Of a stretch of 64,000 nt of DNA, positions 34,747 to 46,966 are shown piece by piece. The notes below the pieces were generated by a model. It made no database searches. It was given only the letters and a program-made list of their open reading frames with translations, and was not told where the DNA came from. The DNA is taken from assembly GCF_963924675.1 (NCBI RefSeq), contig NC_089220.1, positions 58,228,639 through 58,292,638 on the forward strand, written 5' to 3'. The stretch comes from Phocoena phocoena (taxonomy: Eukaryota > Chordata > Mammalia > Artiodactyla > Phocoenidae). A program made the position numbers and the translations under genes. Position 1 is the stretch's first letter, and every line of letters begins with the position of its first letter.

Positions 34747-35480
34747 GAAATCCTGGTTTCCAGGGGACCAACTACTTCCATCAAGATTGAACAATGGTTC
34801 CATTAAACTGGAGATCATGGCTGCCACTAAGTTACTTGGTTCATGGCAACTGAGCCAACAGGCAAAGGAGGAGCTTACTGTGCAGACTGGAGAGATTCAC
34901 TTGATTTTTATCACAAAATAGGAGTAGTGAGAAATATGTCTGTTAGTCAGAAGGTCTCCTAATTACATCTTAGTAATTCCATATCCTTTAGAGAAAAAAA
35001 AGTAATGGAAATCTACAACAACCCAATACAGAAAAGATTAATAATTGCCCAGACCCCTTGGTAATAAAATTTTGGAATACTGACAAAACAAAGAATCATG
35101 GCCAGCTGAGGTGTTTGCTGAAGGCAAAGAAAATATGCAGTGGGGCGGAGACGGGGAGGGATAAAACAAGAATGTTCCAAATACCATGTAAGCTTTTGTG
35201 ACCAGTGACATAGATAGGGCCACAATGGTTATAATAGTCCTGCATATATTAATATTAGTATACACATACCAAATATTTCCTCTTTTCCCCTCTCCTATTA
35301 TATGAGATGTGATCATATACTTTAAATTCATATATCAGTGTTTGACAGGATATTAGAGGGAATGTGTGATTCAACAAGAAAGGTATGAACGTCATCCAAG
35401 ATGAATTAAGTGGTACATAGTATTTTTTATTGACTATTATTGAGAAGAGAGTAAGCATTGTCCAAGGCATAGTTTGGTAG

Positions 35481-36340
35481 AGGCATGACTGCTATTGTCT
35501 TAATGGAGGTGTACGTGAATACCAAATTGATTTGGAATTATCTCTGTGACTTGACTAAGCCGGAACTATGCTTCCCACAATCCCCTTTCCTGTATGCTTC
35601 TGAATGAGAGTTGGTCTAAAGAGAAATTTGCCTGAGATTTGAAAAGTAGAAGTAAAACAGAAGTCATTGATCTCTGAAGGTTGCAGTAATAAGACAAATA
35701 CAGAGGCATTAGAATATTCTAGCTTGCCTCTACCCTACACTGTTCCATGTCCACTCCTATGTGATTGCTAGCTCTGCTAACCAACAATGACATCAGGCCC
35801 AATGTCAGACACAAAGACAGTAGCTATCACTAGGCTTTTCCCCCCAGCTCCTCTTCCCATTCTCACTCTAGCAGCTACCTGTACCTGGCTTCCCATATGT
35901 CCTTACAAGCACTTGCCTGTCCTCACTAGTGCTAAATGTTGATGAAAAGTCTTTTTAGTACCTTTTCTATAATCCTTCAACAAACTCTTTTGGGCTGTAC
36001 TTCCCAAAGCTCCCCAGAATGATGTAAGGCCATATTAATACTATACATTCCTTTTTCCATAATAATTACAGTTGTTCTGATTTCCTGATTTATCCTCGAC
36101 TGTTCTGACAATTTAATTCTTTCCCAGAATTCTGCCCACCACTCAGATCACAATGTCTCCAGTGACTTCCAGGCAGGTGGGAGTGCTGGTCATCCCCCTT
36201 AATGACTCCTCTGCAGCCAAGCCATTCAGCCTCACACTTAGAATTTAAAGTTCCTCCTGCCCCTTCTGGGTTGAGATGAAATACTGCATTAGACAGTAAG
36301 AGATCTGGCAGTCTGGTGTGGCCTCCAAGTTGGTATATCA
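35481..36340 (+). other. Unassigned, GC-richer flank of the ERVL remnant
   Basis: Could include the 3' end of the ERV: blocks such as 'ccggaactatgcttcccacaatcccc' and 'gacatcaggcccaatgtcagacacaaagac' look LTR-like. It does not match 31097-31663, so a paired 3' LTR is not shown. The 83-codon minus frame at 36090-36341 (many Gly and His) has no motif I know. Confidence 0.35.
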
Positions 36341-37114
36341 TGCAATATAGAAGTGAGAAAAAATTAACTCCCCGTGGGGTGAACTTTAATTAATGCAGAA
36401 TAGAACATGGAAATGAGCCTAGCAAGTGAATTTCCTCCTCTCCCACAGACTAATCTGAAATACAGCCTTTCCATGCATTCTATCTAAAGAAACACCAATG
36501 TACACACCTGCCAAGAGACATGTTTTGTTTCTTTTCAGCTCATTATGAAGTAGAAGCAATCACCATGCTGGATCACTTCACATTGCTTCACATCCCTCCA
36601 CACCTCATTTCTTCTTTTCTTCATTTTCACTGTCCTGGGTTTTAACCTCCCAACTAAGCATCTTTGGTCAAGCTTCTTTTTTTTTTTTTTTCAACTAGAG
36701 CACCAAACTAAAACTCAATGACAAGCTAAGTATGAATACTGTGGTGATGGGAATGGAAATGAATGGAATAACTATGAATGACATGAAGGAGATAGACTAA
36801 TTGGATGTTTTAGGCATAGAAAAAGGAGAAAGCCAATTTTGCCAAATTTGGTGGACAAATATGCCAATCCAAAATATAAAGAAAACATGTCATGAATGAA
36901 AAAAAGGGTTTTAAGGGAGAGATAGGTTCATATGGAGGCTGAAGAATTGTTAGTCTGTTGAAAGTGACAGGCAAATTTTTCCAGGGATGGGATATAGAAT
37001 GAGAATAAAAATGTGACATTGCCCATCTTATTAATTAGAATGTCTTTGGGTTCTGTTATGCTAGGGAAACAGCCACAACATGATGGCAAAATGATACTTT
37101 TTAATAAACGTAGC

Positions 37115-37156
<42 letters not shown>

Positions 37157-38119
37157 AAACAAAGTAAATAGAAATCTAGGATAAAAAGTTGCATGAAGCA
37201 TTTTTCCCAAGTCATATTCTGGCTTCTTTTAAATCAACTTGTACCTGGGTACTTGATCTTTGTTAATGAAGTTTTTAGAGCAGTTAACCTGTTGGTAACT
37301 TTTGCTGTAACCCCTAGCAGCATTCTTGAAGCACATCCCTTTAGATTTTAAAGCTTCTCAGTTAGTTAGTGAAATGGCTCTACCTAATCATTCTTTTATT
37401 AGATGTGGCTATTTTCTATGACATATATATGAATATTATACATGTATGTTCTGAGTTGATTATAATTTAATTTTAATTAGGGACAAGAAACTAACACTTT
37501 AACTCTGCTGCAATTTGCCCAATCAGAAAAGCTAGTACAAAACTTTAACTATTAAATAAATAAAATTTACAAAAAATTTTTAAGTTCAAATTTTAAAACG
37601 AAAAGCTAGTACATTTGTCTATTGCATGTAAAAAAGATGACACCTTCTTATCTACTTATAATGGAAGTCTCCTACTGTGTTTTTCTATAGCTCTGAGAAA
37701 GCAGTGATGTTCTTCACAAAGTGGGTTATGTCCTAAATAATTTCCCTTCTGTTGCAGCGCCCTAATATTTAACTGGATGTACAAGCTGGCAAGGGCCGCT
37801 ACGTTTTAAAATAAGACTGCGACTTCATTGGAATAATTCAATCAGTTTTTAAAAAGAAGAACATGATGCAATACATTAGACTTAGCATTAGTAATTTCTT
37901 CACAAGTACACCCATATTCAGGTCAAGCCTTAACTGCAGTTCAGGATTATATATGAGGTTTACCACCGAGTAATGGAGAAACAAGGTAATGAACTGAAAG
38001 AGGAAATATGAGTTAAAATAACATGTAAATGCCTAAATATTGAGGTTAATATAAATTTTTAAAGCTCACATTTCCATCTTTCTTCCCATGTTATTCAATG
38101 CTTTTGTAGTCATTACTTT
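36341..38119. other. No recognisable feature apart from an (AT)n tract
   Basis: AT-rich sequence with a poly(T) at 36677-36693 and (AT)n at 37118-37146. There are no genes or clear repeats. Confidence 0.4.
37118..37146. repeat. (AT)n microsatellite
   Basis: About 14 uninterrupted AT units. Confidence 0.95.
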
Positions 38120-38429
38120 TTGTGTCTTTTTTTAAAATTTAATTTAATTTTTTAAAAATTTAATTTAATTTTTTTTAATTTAATTTTTTTATACAACAGG
38201 CTCTTATTAATTATCTATTTTATACATATTAGTGTATACATATTAGTGTATTCATCCCACCACCAACCCCCTCCCCTGCTTTCCCCCCTTCATGTCCATA
38301 CATTTATTCTCTACGTCTGTGTCTCTATTTTTCCCTTGCAAACTGGTTCATCTGTACCATTTTTCTAGATTCCACATATATGTGTTAATATATGATATTT
38401 GTTTTTCTCTTTCTGACTTACTTCACCCT
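38120..38429 (-). mobile_element. L1 3' end, antisense
   Basis: An A/T-rich tail with repeated TTTAATTT units, then antisense L1 3'UTR ('acaacaggctcttattaatta', 'ccaccaccaacccc'), and the stretch 'gatattt...tctttctgacttacttcac' that marks the ORF2/3'UTR junction. A 14-bp piece (TACATATTAGTGTA) is tandemly repeated at about 38223-38250. Confidence 0.8.
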
Positions 38430-38443
38430 AGTCATTAGTTTTT

Positions 38444-38780
38444 TTTTTTTATAGTGTTTATTTATTTTTACTTGTTGACAGTTTGCTTTATTTATTTATT
38501 TATGGCTGTGTTGGGTCTTTGTTTCTGTGCGAAGGCTTTCTCTAGTTGTGGCAAGCGGGGGCCACTCTTCATCGTGGTGCGCGGGCCTCTCACTATCGCG
38601 GCCTCTCTTGTTGTGGAGCACGGGCTCCAGACGCGCAGGCTCCAGACGCACAGGCTCAGTAATTGTGGCTCACGGGCGCAGTTGCTCCGCGGCATGTGGG
38701 ATCTTCCCAGACCAGGGTTCGAACCCGTGTCCCCTGCATTGGCAGGCAGACTCTCAACCACTGAGCCACCAGGGAAGCCC
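38444..38780 (-). mobile_element. CHR-1-type SINE, long form, with a 15-bp internal duplication
   Basis: Antisense long-form SINE: the tail part ('tatggctgtgttgggtctttgtttctg', 'gcaagcgggggccactcttcatcg') then the tRNA-like head ending 'gagccaccagggaagccc'. Perfect 14-bp target duplications AGTCATTAGTTTTT at 38430-38443 and 38781-38794. GCTCCAGACGCGCAG (38624-38638) is immediately repeated as GCTCCAGACGCACAG. Confidence 0.93.
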
Positions 38781-38794
38781 AGTCATTAGTTTTT

Positions 38795-40540
38795 AAATGT
38801 ATATATTAACATATACTTTAGTAAGAGTGGGAGAAAATATGTCAGGCATTATAACCGTACCAAGTTATTAACACTAATATTAATAAATTTTATTAAGATT
38901 TATTAACAAGAATATTTTTAATCTTGTTCTTTAAAATGGTGATTTCTTTCACAAGCACTGTTTTGATCTATGAGGGATTTAAATGCAAAGATTCTGGCAA
39001 AAGCAAAATATATGAGCACTCTGACATTCCTTAACAGACTTTCATTGTTGAATATACTTAATTGGAAATATTACCTTAGGAAAAAAAACATTATTTCATG
39101 AATGAAAGCTCAAGATCTATATCATTTAGAGAACTGTAACTATTACTCTCAAAACAATCAAAGTTTGGATTCATTCTTTTCTGGCATTCTGGCTAAGAAA
39201 GCATTGATGCAAAACTGCTGCTAGTAATAGATGACAGTTGTTAAAGGGAAAAAGGTCAAGACGTCAAGGCTAAGTTAAATTACATGGCCATGTTTAGGGA
39301 CTCCTGAAAGAAAGACTATTAAAGAAATAAACACCTTCTGGATGCATTTATTTCAGAAAACCTTAAAAGAGAATTTTAATATGCTTTTATTGAGAAGTTG
39401 ACTTAATATGATTCTCAAGATTTGTTTTTCTAAGTAAATGTCAGATTTCCGTATAAAGAACACTATTGGTCATTTCTGAAGTGTAAATAATGTCAAGATT
39501 AAATGTATAATCTTTACAGTATCAAGAGGTATCTGGCTACAATTTCACCATATGTCATATGATTTCTCTTTCATGAATTCTGACTTTGCCTTTTCCTTGT
39601 CCATTTTCCTTGTTCTCCTCTTTCTATACTGTTTGACTGCCTCTACTTATTCTCAGTTTCTTCTTCACAAATTTAATATGCCTACAGATATCTCAGCTTC
39701 CTCAGTGTCTTGATATTTCCTTATTTAAATAAGAAAATCTAATTACTCTCCATTAGTTTCTCATGGCATTGCTCTGTATCAATTTCTCATATGCCCTTTG
39801 CCCCAAGTAGGCCACCTATCATTTACCCCAAAGTAATGTGTCCTAACCAGGTATGTACCAGAAGTATCCCAGCCCATCTAGCAAAAACATAGCTACCTAA
39901 AGAGAGAAGCTATGATCAATGTGCCACTAGAAGATGTAAGTAGAGGCATTATCATGAATGACCTATTTGGTATAATAGTAATTACTTCCTTTTCAGTTAT
40001 TTTTAATAAGCATTATAACTAGCATTCAAAATACTAGTGCTGAATATTACCATAATTAACTTATAAGTATTGCTTTTGTTCTCTTCCAAATCTTCAAAAT
40101 TTGGGAAAAGTCATGGAACTGTGGCTACCTGTATCACTTTACTTTGATGATTGTACAAATCAAAACAAAACAAAACACACACACACACGTGATTCAATAA
40201 TTTGAGAAAGAAAACAGATTAGAATAAGTTGAGCCAGATTCAGTCCCTCTTTTAACAAGCTTAGTCTGTCCATATTCTCTGGTCTATTTGATAAACATGA
40301 TAGGTCAAGTAAGCAAATTTTGGCATCAATTAGACAATGGGTCACAAGATCAAATGTCTTAGGCCAGGGCCCAGAACTCTGGAAGTCTACTGGCATCCAG
40401 GAATAGATGTGAGTTCTGTATACTTGTCACCAGCAAGAAACTGAGATAAGGAATATAAGTCAATCAATTATTTAAAAACAGATAACATTGCATTACACAG
40501 AATTAGACACAAATTTTCTCCAAAACTAGCTCGACACATT
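38795..40540. other. No recognisable feature apart from a (CAAAA)/(CA) tract
   Basis: AT-rich, apparently unique sequence. Interrupted CAAAA and CA units at 40161-40188. No supported genes. Confidence 0.45.
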
Positions 40541-41345
40541 ATTTACTTTTAAAAGCTTTATTGAGATATAATTTGCATAACATGCAATTCATCTATTTAA
40601 AGTGTAAAATTCAATGGTATTTAGTACATTCACCAGTAGGTGCAACCATCACCAGTCAATCTTAAAACTTTTTCATAACCTCAGAAGGAAACCCCTTACC
40701 CTGCAGCTTTCATTCCTTATACACACACACCCCATCACCCCTACGCAATCACTAATCTATTATATATGTGTATTCCTGCTCTGGATATTTTATATGAATG
40801 AAATTATGTAAATATGTGACCTTTTGTGATTGGCTTCTTTCACTTAGTATAATTTTTTCAACATTTATCCATGTTTTATTATGCATCAGTATTTCATTCC
40901 TTTCTATGTCTAAATAATATTTCCTTGTAGGAAATATTTTGCTTATCCATTTATCAGTTGATGGACATTTGGGTTGTTTCCACCTTCTGGCTATTATAAA
41001 TAATACTGCTACTAACATACATGTGCAAGATTTTGTTTGATCTGAAAAATTGTTTTCCAAAGCAGATGTACCATTTTAGACTCCCACCAGCAAAGTATGA
41101 GGGTTCTGATTTCTCCACTTCCTTGTAACAATACTAATATCTTTTTTAAAAATTATTTATATCCTAGTGGTATGAAGTAGTATCTCACAGTGGATTTGCA
41201 TTTCCTTGATGATTAATGATGGTGAGTATATTTTCATATGTTTCTTGGACATTTGTTTATCTTCTCTGGAGAAATATCTATCAAATTTTTTACCCATTTT
41301 AGGTGGGTTACTGAGTTGAGATCATTTATATTTTTTTAATAGAGG
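40541..41345 (-). mobile_element. Older L1 (L1M), antisense 3'UTR and ORF2 end
   Basis: Follows the antisense L1 order closely: 'aaagctttattgagatataattt', 'accatcaccagtcaatctt', 'gttgatggacatttgggttgtttcca', 'actcccaccagcaaagtatgagggtt'. It is strongly diverged, but the order is intact over 800 bp. Confidence 0.85.
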
Positions 41346-42054
41346 CACAATTATAAATTTCCCTGTTTTAGCTGCCTCCTGTAAATTTTGTGTCTTCATT
41401 TCTATTCATCTCAAATGTTATTTCTGATTTCCCTTTTGATTTCTTCTTTGACCCACCTGTTATTAAGAAGCATGTGGTTTTATTAACACATATAGGTGAG
41501 ATTCTTGATTTTTTTCCCGCTATTGATTCTGATTTCATTCCATTGTGGTCAAAGCAAATACTTCACGTTATTTCTAACTTTTTAAATTTATTGACGTTTG
41601 TTTCATGGCCTAGCATACAGTTTCTTCTGCGGAACGTTTCATGTACCATACAGAAGAAAGTGTATTTGTTTGTTGGGTGGAATATTTTAAAAATGATTGG
41701 TAGGTCTAGTTGGTTTATAACATTTTCAAGTCTTCTATTTCCTTGCTGGTCTTTAGTCTAATCTATCCATTAATGAAAGTGAAGTATTGAAGTCTCCAAA
41801 TATTATTGTTGAATTGTCTACTCTTCTTTATTTATTTCACCCTTTCCTTCACACTTTTTGGTGTGTTTTTGTGCTTATAATTGTTTTGTGTTTATAATTG
41901 CTATATCCTCCTGATGAATTGACCCTTTTATCATTATAAAATATCCCTGTTTATCAATAGTAACATTTCTTGTTTTAAAGTTTATCTTAGCATAACCACT
42001 CCAGCTGTCTTGTGGTTTTTGTTTGAAATATCTTTTTAAGTATTTCTTTTTTTT

Positions 42055-42256
42055 TTTTTTTTTTGTGGTACGCGGGCCTCTCACTGTTGTGGCCTCTCCC
42101 GTTGCGGAGCACAGGCTCCGGAAGCGCAGGCTCAGCAGCCATGGCTCACGGGCCCAGCCGCTCCGTGGCATGTGGGATCTTCCCAGACCGGGGCACAAAC
42201 CCACGTTGCCTGCATCGGCAGGCGGACTCTCAACCACTGCGCCACCAGGGAAGCCT
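42055..42256 (-). mobile_element. CHR-type SINE, short form, antisense
   Basis: Poly(T) followed by a full antisense body ending 'ccaccagggaagcc'. Target duplications are AGTATTTCTTTTTTTT (42039-42054) and AGTCTTTCTTTTTTTT (42257-42272), 15 of 16 identical. It is inserted into the ancient L1 next to its endonuclease remnant. Confidence 0.93.
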
Positions 42257-44216
42257 AGTCTTTCTTTTTTTTAACTCTCACTCTGTATGTGTCTTTTGTG
42301 TTATTGCTGATATATTCAGACATATATCTACCATTTTCCTTTTTGCTTTCTGTATGTCTCATATCTTCTTGTTCCTCTATTTTTCCCTTACTGCTTTCTT
42401 TTGCACCAAGTAAATATTTTCTAATGTAGAATTTTAATTTATTTCATAATTTTAACCATAGTTTTGAGTTCTTTTGTACTAGCTGCTCTAAAGTTTACCA
42501 TATATATCTCAACTTAACTGACTCAGCTTCCAACTTGTACTAGCTTAATTCCAGTATTATATACAAATATTATACCTATATATCTATTCCCTTTTCCATC
42601 TCATTGTTGTATTGTCATCATGCATATTACATTAATGTGCAAACTCAACAATAAATTGTTATAATTACTTTTACCATCTGTAGTCATTTCCTTAGCCCTT
42701 GCTCTCATGTGCCTCTTTTGTGCTGTTACTGGCAAATATATTACATTTCTATATGTAGGCCCTAAAAGAAATTATAGGCCCTACAATATATTATATATAA
42801 AAAAATATATATATTATGCAAAGACTAATATATAATATTTATAAATATGGATTATATATTATCTATAACATATGTATAATTTTATACAATGGCTTTTTAA
42901 ATGAATGAAGAGAAAAATGACAAAAATATATATATTCTTACTGATTTATATAGTTATATAATACTCTTTACTAATGTGGATTTGAATTACCACCTGAGAT
43001 CACTTCTCTCAGCCTCAAAAACTTCCTTTAGTATTTCTTGTAAGATGGGTTTTCCAGTAACAAACTCTCTTATTTTTTCTATACCTTGGAAAGTCCTTAA
43101 TATGCTTTCATATTTCAAATGTAGCTGTGCTTGATATAGGATTCATGTTTGACAGGTTTTTGTTCTCTTTGAGCACTCTGAATATGTTATCCCACTGCCT
43201 TTTGGCCTCCATTCTGCTCTTCTGTTCAAAAGTCAGCTATATTAATCTTTTGGAATTTCCATGGAAGTATTGTGTGATTTACTTTCCTTACTGCTTTCAA
43301 GACTTTTTCCTTGTCTTTGACTTTCAATGTTTTTATTATGCTGGGTCTGTTTGTGGGTTTTTTTTTTGCATTTATCCTAGTTGGAATCTGTTAGCTTCAT
43401 GAATGTGTAAGTTATTATTTTACAAAAACTTTGAGAAGTTTTCAGCTATTATTTCTTCAAACATTATTTCCTCTTCTTTCTCTCTCAATTCCTTCTAGCA
43501 TCCTCATTATATACGTGCTGGTGTGCCTACTAGTGCCCCATATTTCTCTGAGCTTTTTCATTTTCCTTCATTCTTTTTTCTCCATGTTCTTTGGTTTGCA
43601 TGGTTTCTATTTCTCTGTCTCAAGTTCACCTTTCCTTTCTTCTATGAATTCAAATCTACTGTTGAACCCATCTATGGAATTTTTTATTTCAGTTGTTTTA
43701 CCTTTCCACTCTATCATTTCCACTTGGTTCTCTTTTATAATTTCTATCTTTTATTGATATTCTCTATTTGATGTGACATTGTCATCATACCTTCCTTGAC
43801 TTCTTTAATCATAGTTTCCCTTATTCTGTTAACATAATGGCTACTTTAAACTATTTTTCTGTTATGTCTGATATCTGTTCACATCTACAGGCATTTTCTG
43901 TTGCCTGCTTTTTATCCAGGGTATGGGTCATACTTTCTTCTTTCTGTGTATGCATCATATTTTGTTGTTGCAGTAGTTGGAAACTGGACGCTTTAAATAA
44001 TACATTGTGGTAGCTCTGGGAACTGGTCTCTCATTCTCATCAGGGATTTTTATTGTTATTTGTTTGTTTATTTGTTTAGTGATGAATTATTTTGGTGAAC
44101 TATTTATTACCCCACTCCCCCACACACAAAGTGTTAAGCCTATGATATTGTTCCTCTGGGAGATACAACTTGAGGTGTGCCCAGAGGTCACACTGGGTTG
44201 ACAGTGATTTTTTTTT

Positions 44217-44240
44217 GTTTGTTTTGTTTTGTTTTGTTTT
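44217..44240. repeat. (GTTTT)n microsatellite
   Basis: About five GTTTT units within old antisense L1. Confidence 0.9.
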
Positions 44241-44400
44241 TCCATCCTTTTATTTCAAATTTTGAGTGTGCCTCTTGTAAACAATATTTTTTTATTCATA
44301 TATCCCCATGTGATTTGATAGGGCTTCTTTCCTCTCTTTCCCTGACAATGCCCAGCTGATTGCTCTATTAGTTCAACAACACCTTCTGGCATAGATTACC

Positions 44401-44870
44401 TTATAAACTAATCAATCAAATTATGGCTCCTTTGAAGGGACAGTTTCTGAAGTCAGTGTCTGATATTTGCTCTGACCAGGAGGGCTTCTCTCACCTATCA
44501 TATTCCCCATTCTTTCCCGCAAACTACATGATTTGCAGTTTAGCCTGTATCTTAAATTTCCTCCCAATTGCCTTTCACCACATTCTCCACTGTTCTTGAG
44601 AGCACTCTTAGGCTTGAGCTTCTCCATACTATGAAGTAATTGAAAGTTACTTTTGTAAAAGATTAAAAGCTCTCTCTTCTAAGGCCAGTCTTTTGCCAGA
44701 AAAATCAGTAAGCCAGGACTCTGGAGCTGGGGATGGTAACAATGGCAAGCTTCTCTCTGAGTGGCACCTCCACTACAGAAATGGAGTCCAACTGAGAGCC
44801 AGAGAGAGAGAAAGTTCTGTATTCTTGGCTGCATCAGTCTGGAATGGAGTCTCTGCCTTGTTAAATAATT
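44401..44870 (-). mobile_element. Possible L1 5'UTR remnant, antisense
   Basis: GC-richer than its surroundings and immediately beyond the antisense L1 5' half, so a 5'UTR is a natural reading. The sequence itself was not matched to a consensus. Confidence 0.35.
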
Positions 44871-45254
44871 ACTAATTATTAGTAATAATTAATAATAAAT
44901 AATTAGGAAACAAACCTAAGTTCATATTCAAATGTGATTATGCTGAGTTCTTAAGGTTTTCTTTAGTCTTTAATATTAAAATGAAAATCCTACATACAAC
45001 TCTAATTTCATAAAAAATGTACATGGTGGGATGAATTATCAAGTTAGAATTAAGATAAAGTTGTTATACTCTGAATTAATTATTAAAATATAGGCTATAG
45101 AACTTCTGTTGGATTATTTATGATTGCCAGCCATGATTAATTTTTTTAATTTTTCACTTAACATAGTAGGAAGCAAATCAAATAAATTTTCAACAATGAA
45201 AGACTGTTAGATGTGAATCCAGAAGAAATGACTCCTTCCATTTATTTTGTATCC
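44871..45254. other. No recognisable feature
   Basis: Very AT-rich with TAATAATTA-type simple sequence at 44868-44905. Confidence 0.4.
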
Positions 45255-45589
45255 TTAAGAAAATAATGAAATTTTTGAACCCTCAGTGTTTGTTCTATAA
45301 AATAATCTTAGCAGGTTATTTTGCTAAGTAAATGAGATGACACATGAATTATTAAAATACATGAATTTTAAAAAATCATATATAAGTGAATTCTAGTTTA
45401 TAGTTTATGTTTATTGACATAACTTAAATAATTTTGGTTAATATTTAGTGCATTTTCTACTATAATATACAAACTTGCCTCACCAGGACTGTAAGAAGGA
45501 AAAGGAAGTAATCCAATTGTCCTACGGCAAAAAGAGCAGAACACAGCGTGTTGGAATATACTGACCTTGTAATGATTTCAGTACAAAAT

Positions 45590-45740
45590 CATGTGTAATT
45601 AATGATGGGCAATAGATAAAACTGAGTTTGAGTTTTAGCTCTGTCACTAAGTAGCTAGGTAATCATGGTTAAAGGGTTAACCTCTCAGGATCTATACTCT
45701 ATCCATTTCAGTTCTACTGTATTATGATATAGAGTAATAT
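45590..45740 (+). repeat. MIR SINE remnant
   Basis: 'gagtttgagttttagctctgtcactaagtagctaggtaatcatgg' followed by 'ttaacctctcaggatctat' matches the MIR core in sense ('ctctgccacttactagctgtgtgacc', 'ttaacctctc'). 45255-45385 nearby may be a second, weaker MIR. Confidence 0.7.
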
Positions 45741-46019
45741 TAGATAAAGAGAGGGGAGAGCAGAAAAATCATTTGTGACTGATTGAGCCACATATCATAT
45801 TATTACATAACATTTGGTACATTAACACTGGATGATAATGAAAACTCACCATTTATATTTTCTACCAACACTATGGTTTCCAAAGTATTTTTATCAGTAA
45901 TATGAAATACAGTCACATTGGAGATGGATGACACTATCTTAATTTTTCAAAGAGTAGGGTCAAAGAATTGTACCTGGGAATTGAGGGAAGGAAAAAAGAT
46001 ACATAAAAGTAAAGGGAAA

Positions 46020-46225
46020 GGGCTTCCCTGATGGAGCAGTGGTTGAGAGTCCGCCTGCTGATGCAGGGGACACGGGTTCGTGCCCCGGTCCGGGAAGATC
46101 CCACGGAGCAGAGCGGCTGGGCCCGTGAGCCACAGCTGCTGAGCCTGCACGTCCGGAGCCTGTGCTCCGCAACGGGAGAGGCCACAACAGTGAGAGACCC
46201 GCATACCACAAAAAAAAAAAAAAAA
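46020..46225 (+). mobile_element. CHR-type SINE, short form
   Basis: Head GGGCTTCCCTGATGGAGCAG, full body and A tail to 46225. The flanks (AGTAAAGGGAAAG before, AGCGAAAGAAAAG after) are only a weak target duplication. A small deletion in the middle ('cccacggagcagagcgg') removes part of the usual 'cacatgccgcgg' segment. Confidence 0.92.
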
Positions 46226-46739
46226 GCGAAAGAAAAGAAGAAATACATCTTAGTCAATTAAAGAATGGAAAAGGTAAAAAAAACGCAGAAGTCTTATGAT
46301 GTTTATTCCTAATAAGACCAAAGTTGGTTTAAGAAATAATAGCCCATGTAGAATGCAACTGAATTTCTAAGTCTTCTGCTGAGGTAAATGCTATGGCTGC
46401 AATAAATTCACATTTCTCAGACTGAGATCCTGCCTATCACCTGCTGGTGCACTAAAGAATAGAATCAAGGTTAACATAGAAACATTAACTTCCGGCACTT
46501 TCAGAATTAGGTGGAATGATTGATTATGCAAAGAATAAGAAAACTCATTACTATACCTCTGAAGTTCATAATCTTTACTTATTTTAAATATCCCATTTTA
46601 AAATGTACGTTTAACACAGTCACTAAAAATCACCCCATGTAGTGAAAATGTTTATATGTGTTTATGTGTATTATCTGCATTTGAATTTTCTTAAATTTTT
46701 TAATTGATATTTTAAAAATATTATTAAGTTATTTAAGAA
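46226..46739. other. No recognisable feature
   Basis: AT-rich, apparently unique sequence. Confidence 0.45.
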
Positions 46740-46915
46740 ACTTGAAGTGCTTTGATCCTGGCCCCACGGGCCTGTGCAAAGGTCCTTGTAGCTTTTGCCC
46801 CAGAGAGGCGCATGGTCTATATAGTGGTTGCTGGGTGCCAGGGCCACTCCTGGGATACTGGAGGATGCTAAAAGAATTGTAGGCTTGGAATTGAGGTGCA
46901 AGGAGGTGAAGTGAC
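46740..46915. other. Unassigned GC-richer patch beside the L1
   Basis: About 175 bp starting near 'cttgaagtgctttgatcctggccccacggg', with overlapping minus-strand frames (46671-46901 and 46729-46917) rich in Pro, Ser and Leu. I cannot match it to a repeat. It is not the L1 5'UTR, which begins downstream with 'ggggaccaagatggtgg'. Confidence 0.45.
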
Positions 46916-46966
46916 AAGAAACTTACTGAACATAATGCAGCAGATTAAAAGCAGAGAGTTTAGGAA

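Larger units (their letters stand above)
31687..35480 (+). pseudogene. ERVL-class endogenous retrovirus internal region (pol remnant), interrupted
   Basis: Low-copy text in sense with the order expected of ERVL pol. The 32190-32960 stretch resembles the RT/RNase H part. At 33000-33130 one frame reads 'GGYVWIQQYGLPLTKNHL' followed by 'AECQTCQQQR', where the C-x-x-C (codons at 33106 and 33115) is the metal-binding pair of the integrase N-terminal zinc domain. Integrase core-like text continues to about 33490. The region is interrupted by an MLT1 LTR (33757-34746) and resumes to about 35230-35480. Stops and frameshifts are everywhere and no env was seen. It is an old, inert copy; the family name is from memory. 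Confidence 0.7.
41346..44400 (-). mobile_element. Ancient L1 5' half, antisense, with a SINE inside
   Basis: On the minus strand, 41880-42020 translates to an endonuclease piece ('AKINFKTRNVTIDKQGYF', then 'IMIKGSIHQEDIAII'), the start of L1 ORF2. Further right, the + strand holds the antisense of the upstream L1 region ('cctcaaaaacttcctttagtatttcttg', 'ttatcccactgccttttggcctccat', 'agttttcagctattatttcttcaaaca'). 40541-44400 may be one element that has lost the RT part at about 41345, or two elements. The + strand frames at 43127-43757 look like hydrophobic proteins but are shadows of this repeat. Confidence 0.72.

Noticed and set aside
36090..36341. 83-codon minus-strand frame with many Gly, His and Cys residues
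   Set aside because: It lies in an LTR-like flank of the ERVL remnant and matches no domain that I recognise. Kept only as an unassigned region.
43127..43757. Three hydrophobic, membrane-protein-like open frames
   Set aside because: They lie on the opposite strand of an ancient antisense L1 whose order of landmarks is intact. The hydrophobicity comes from T-rich antisense codons.
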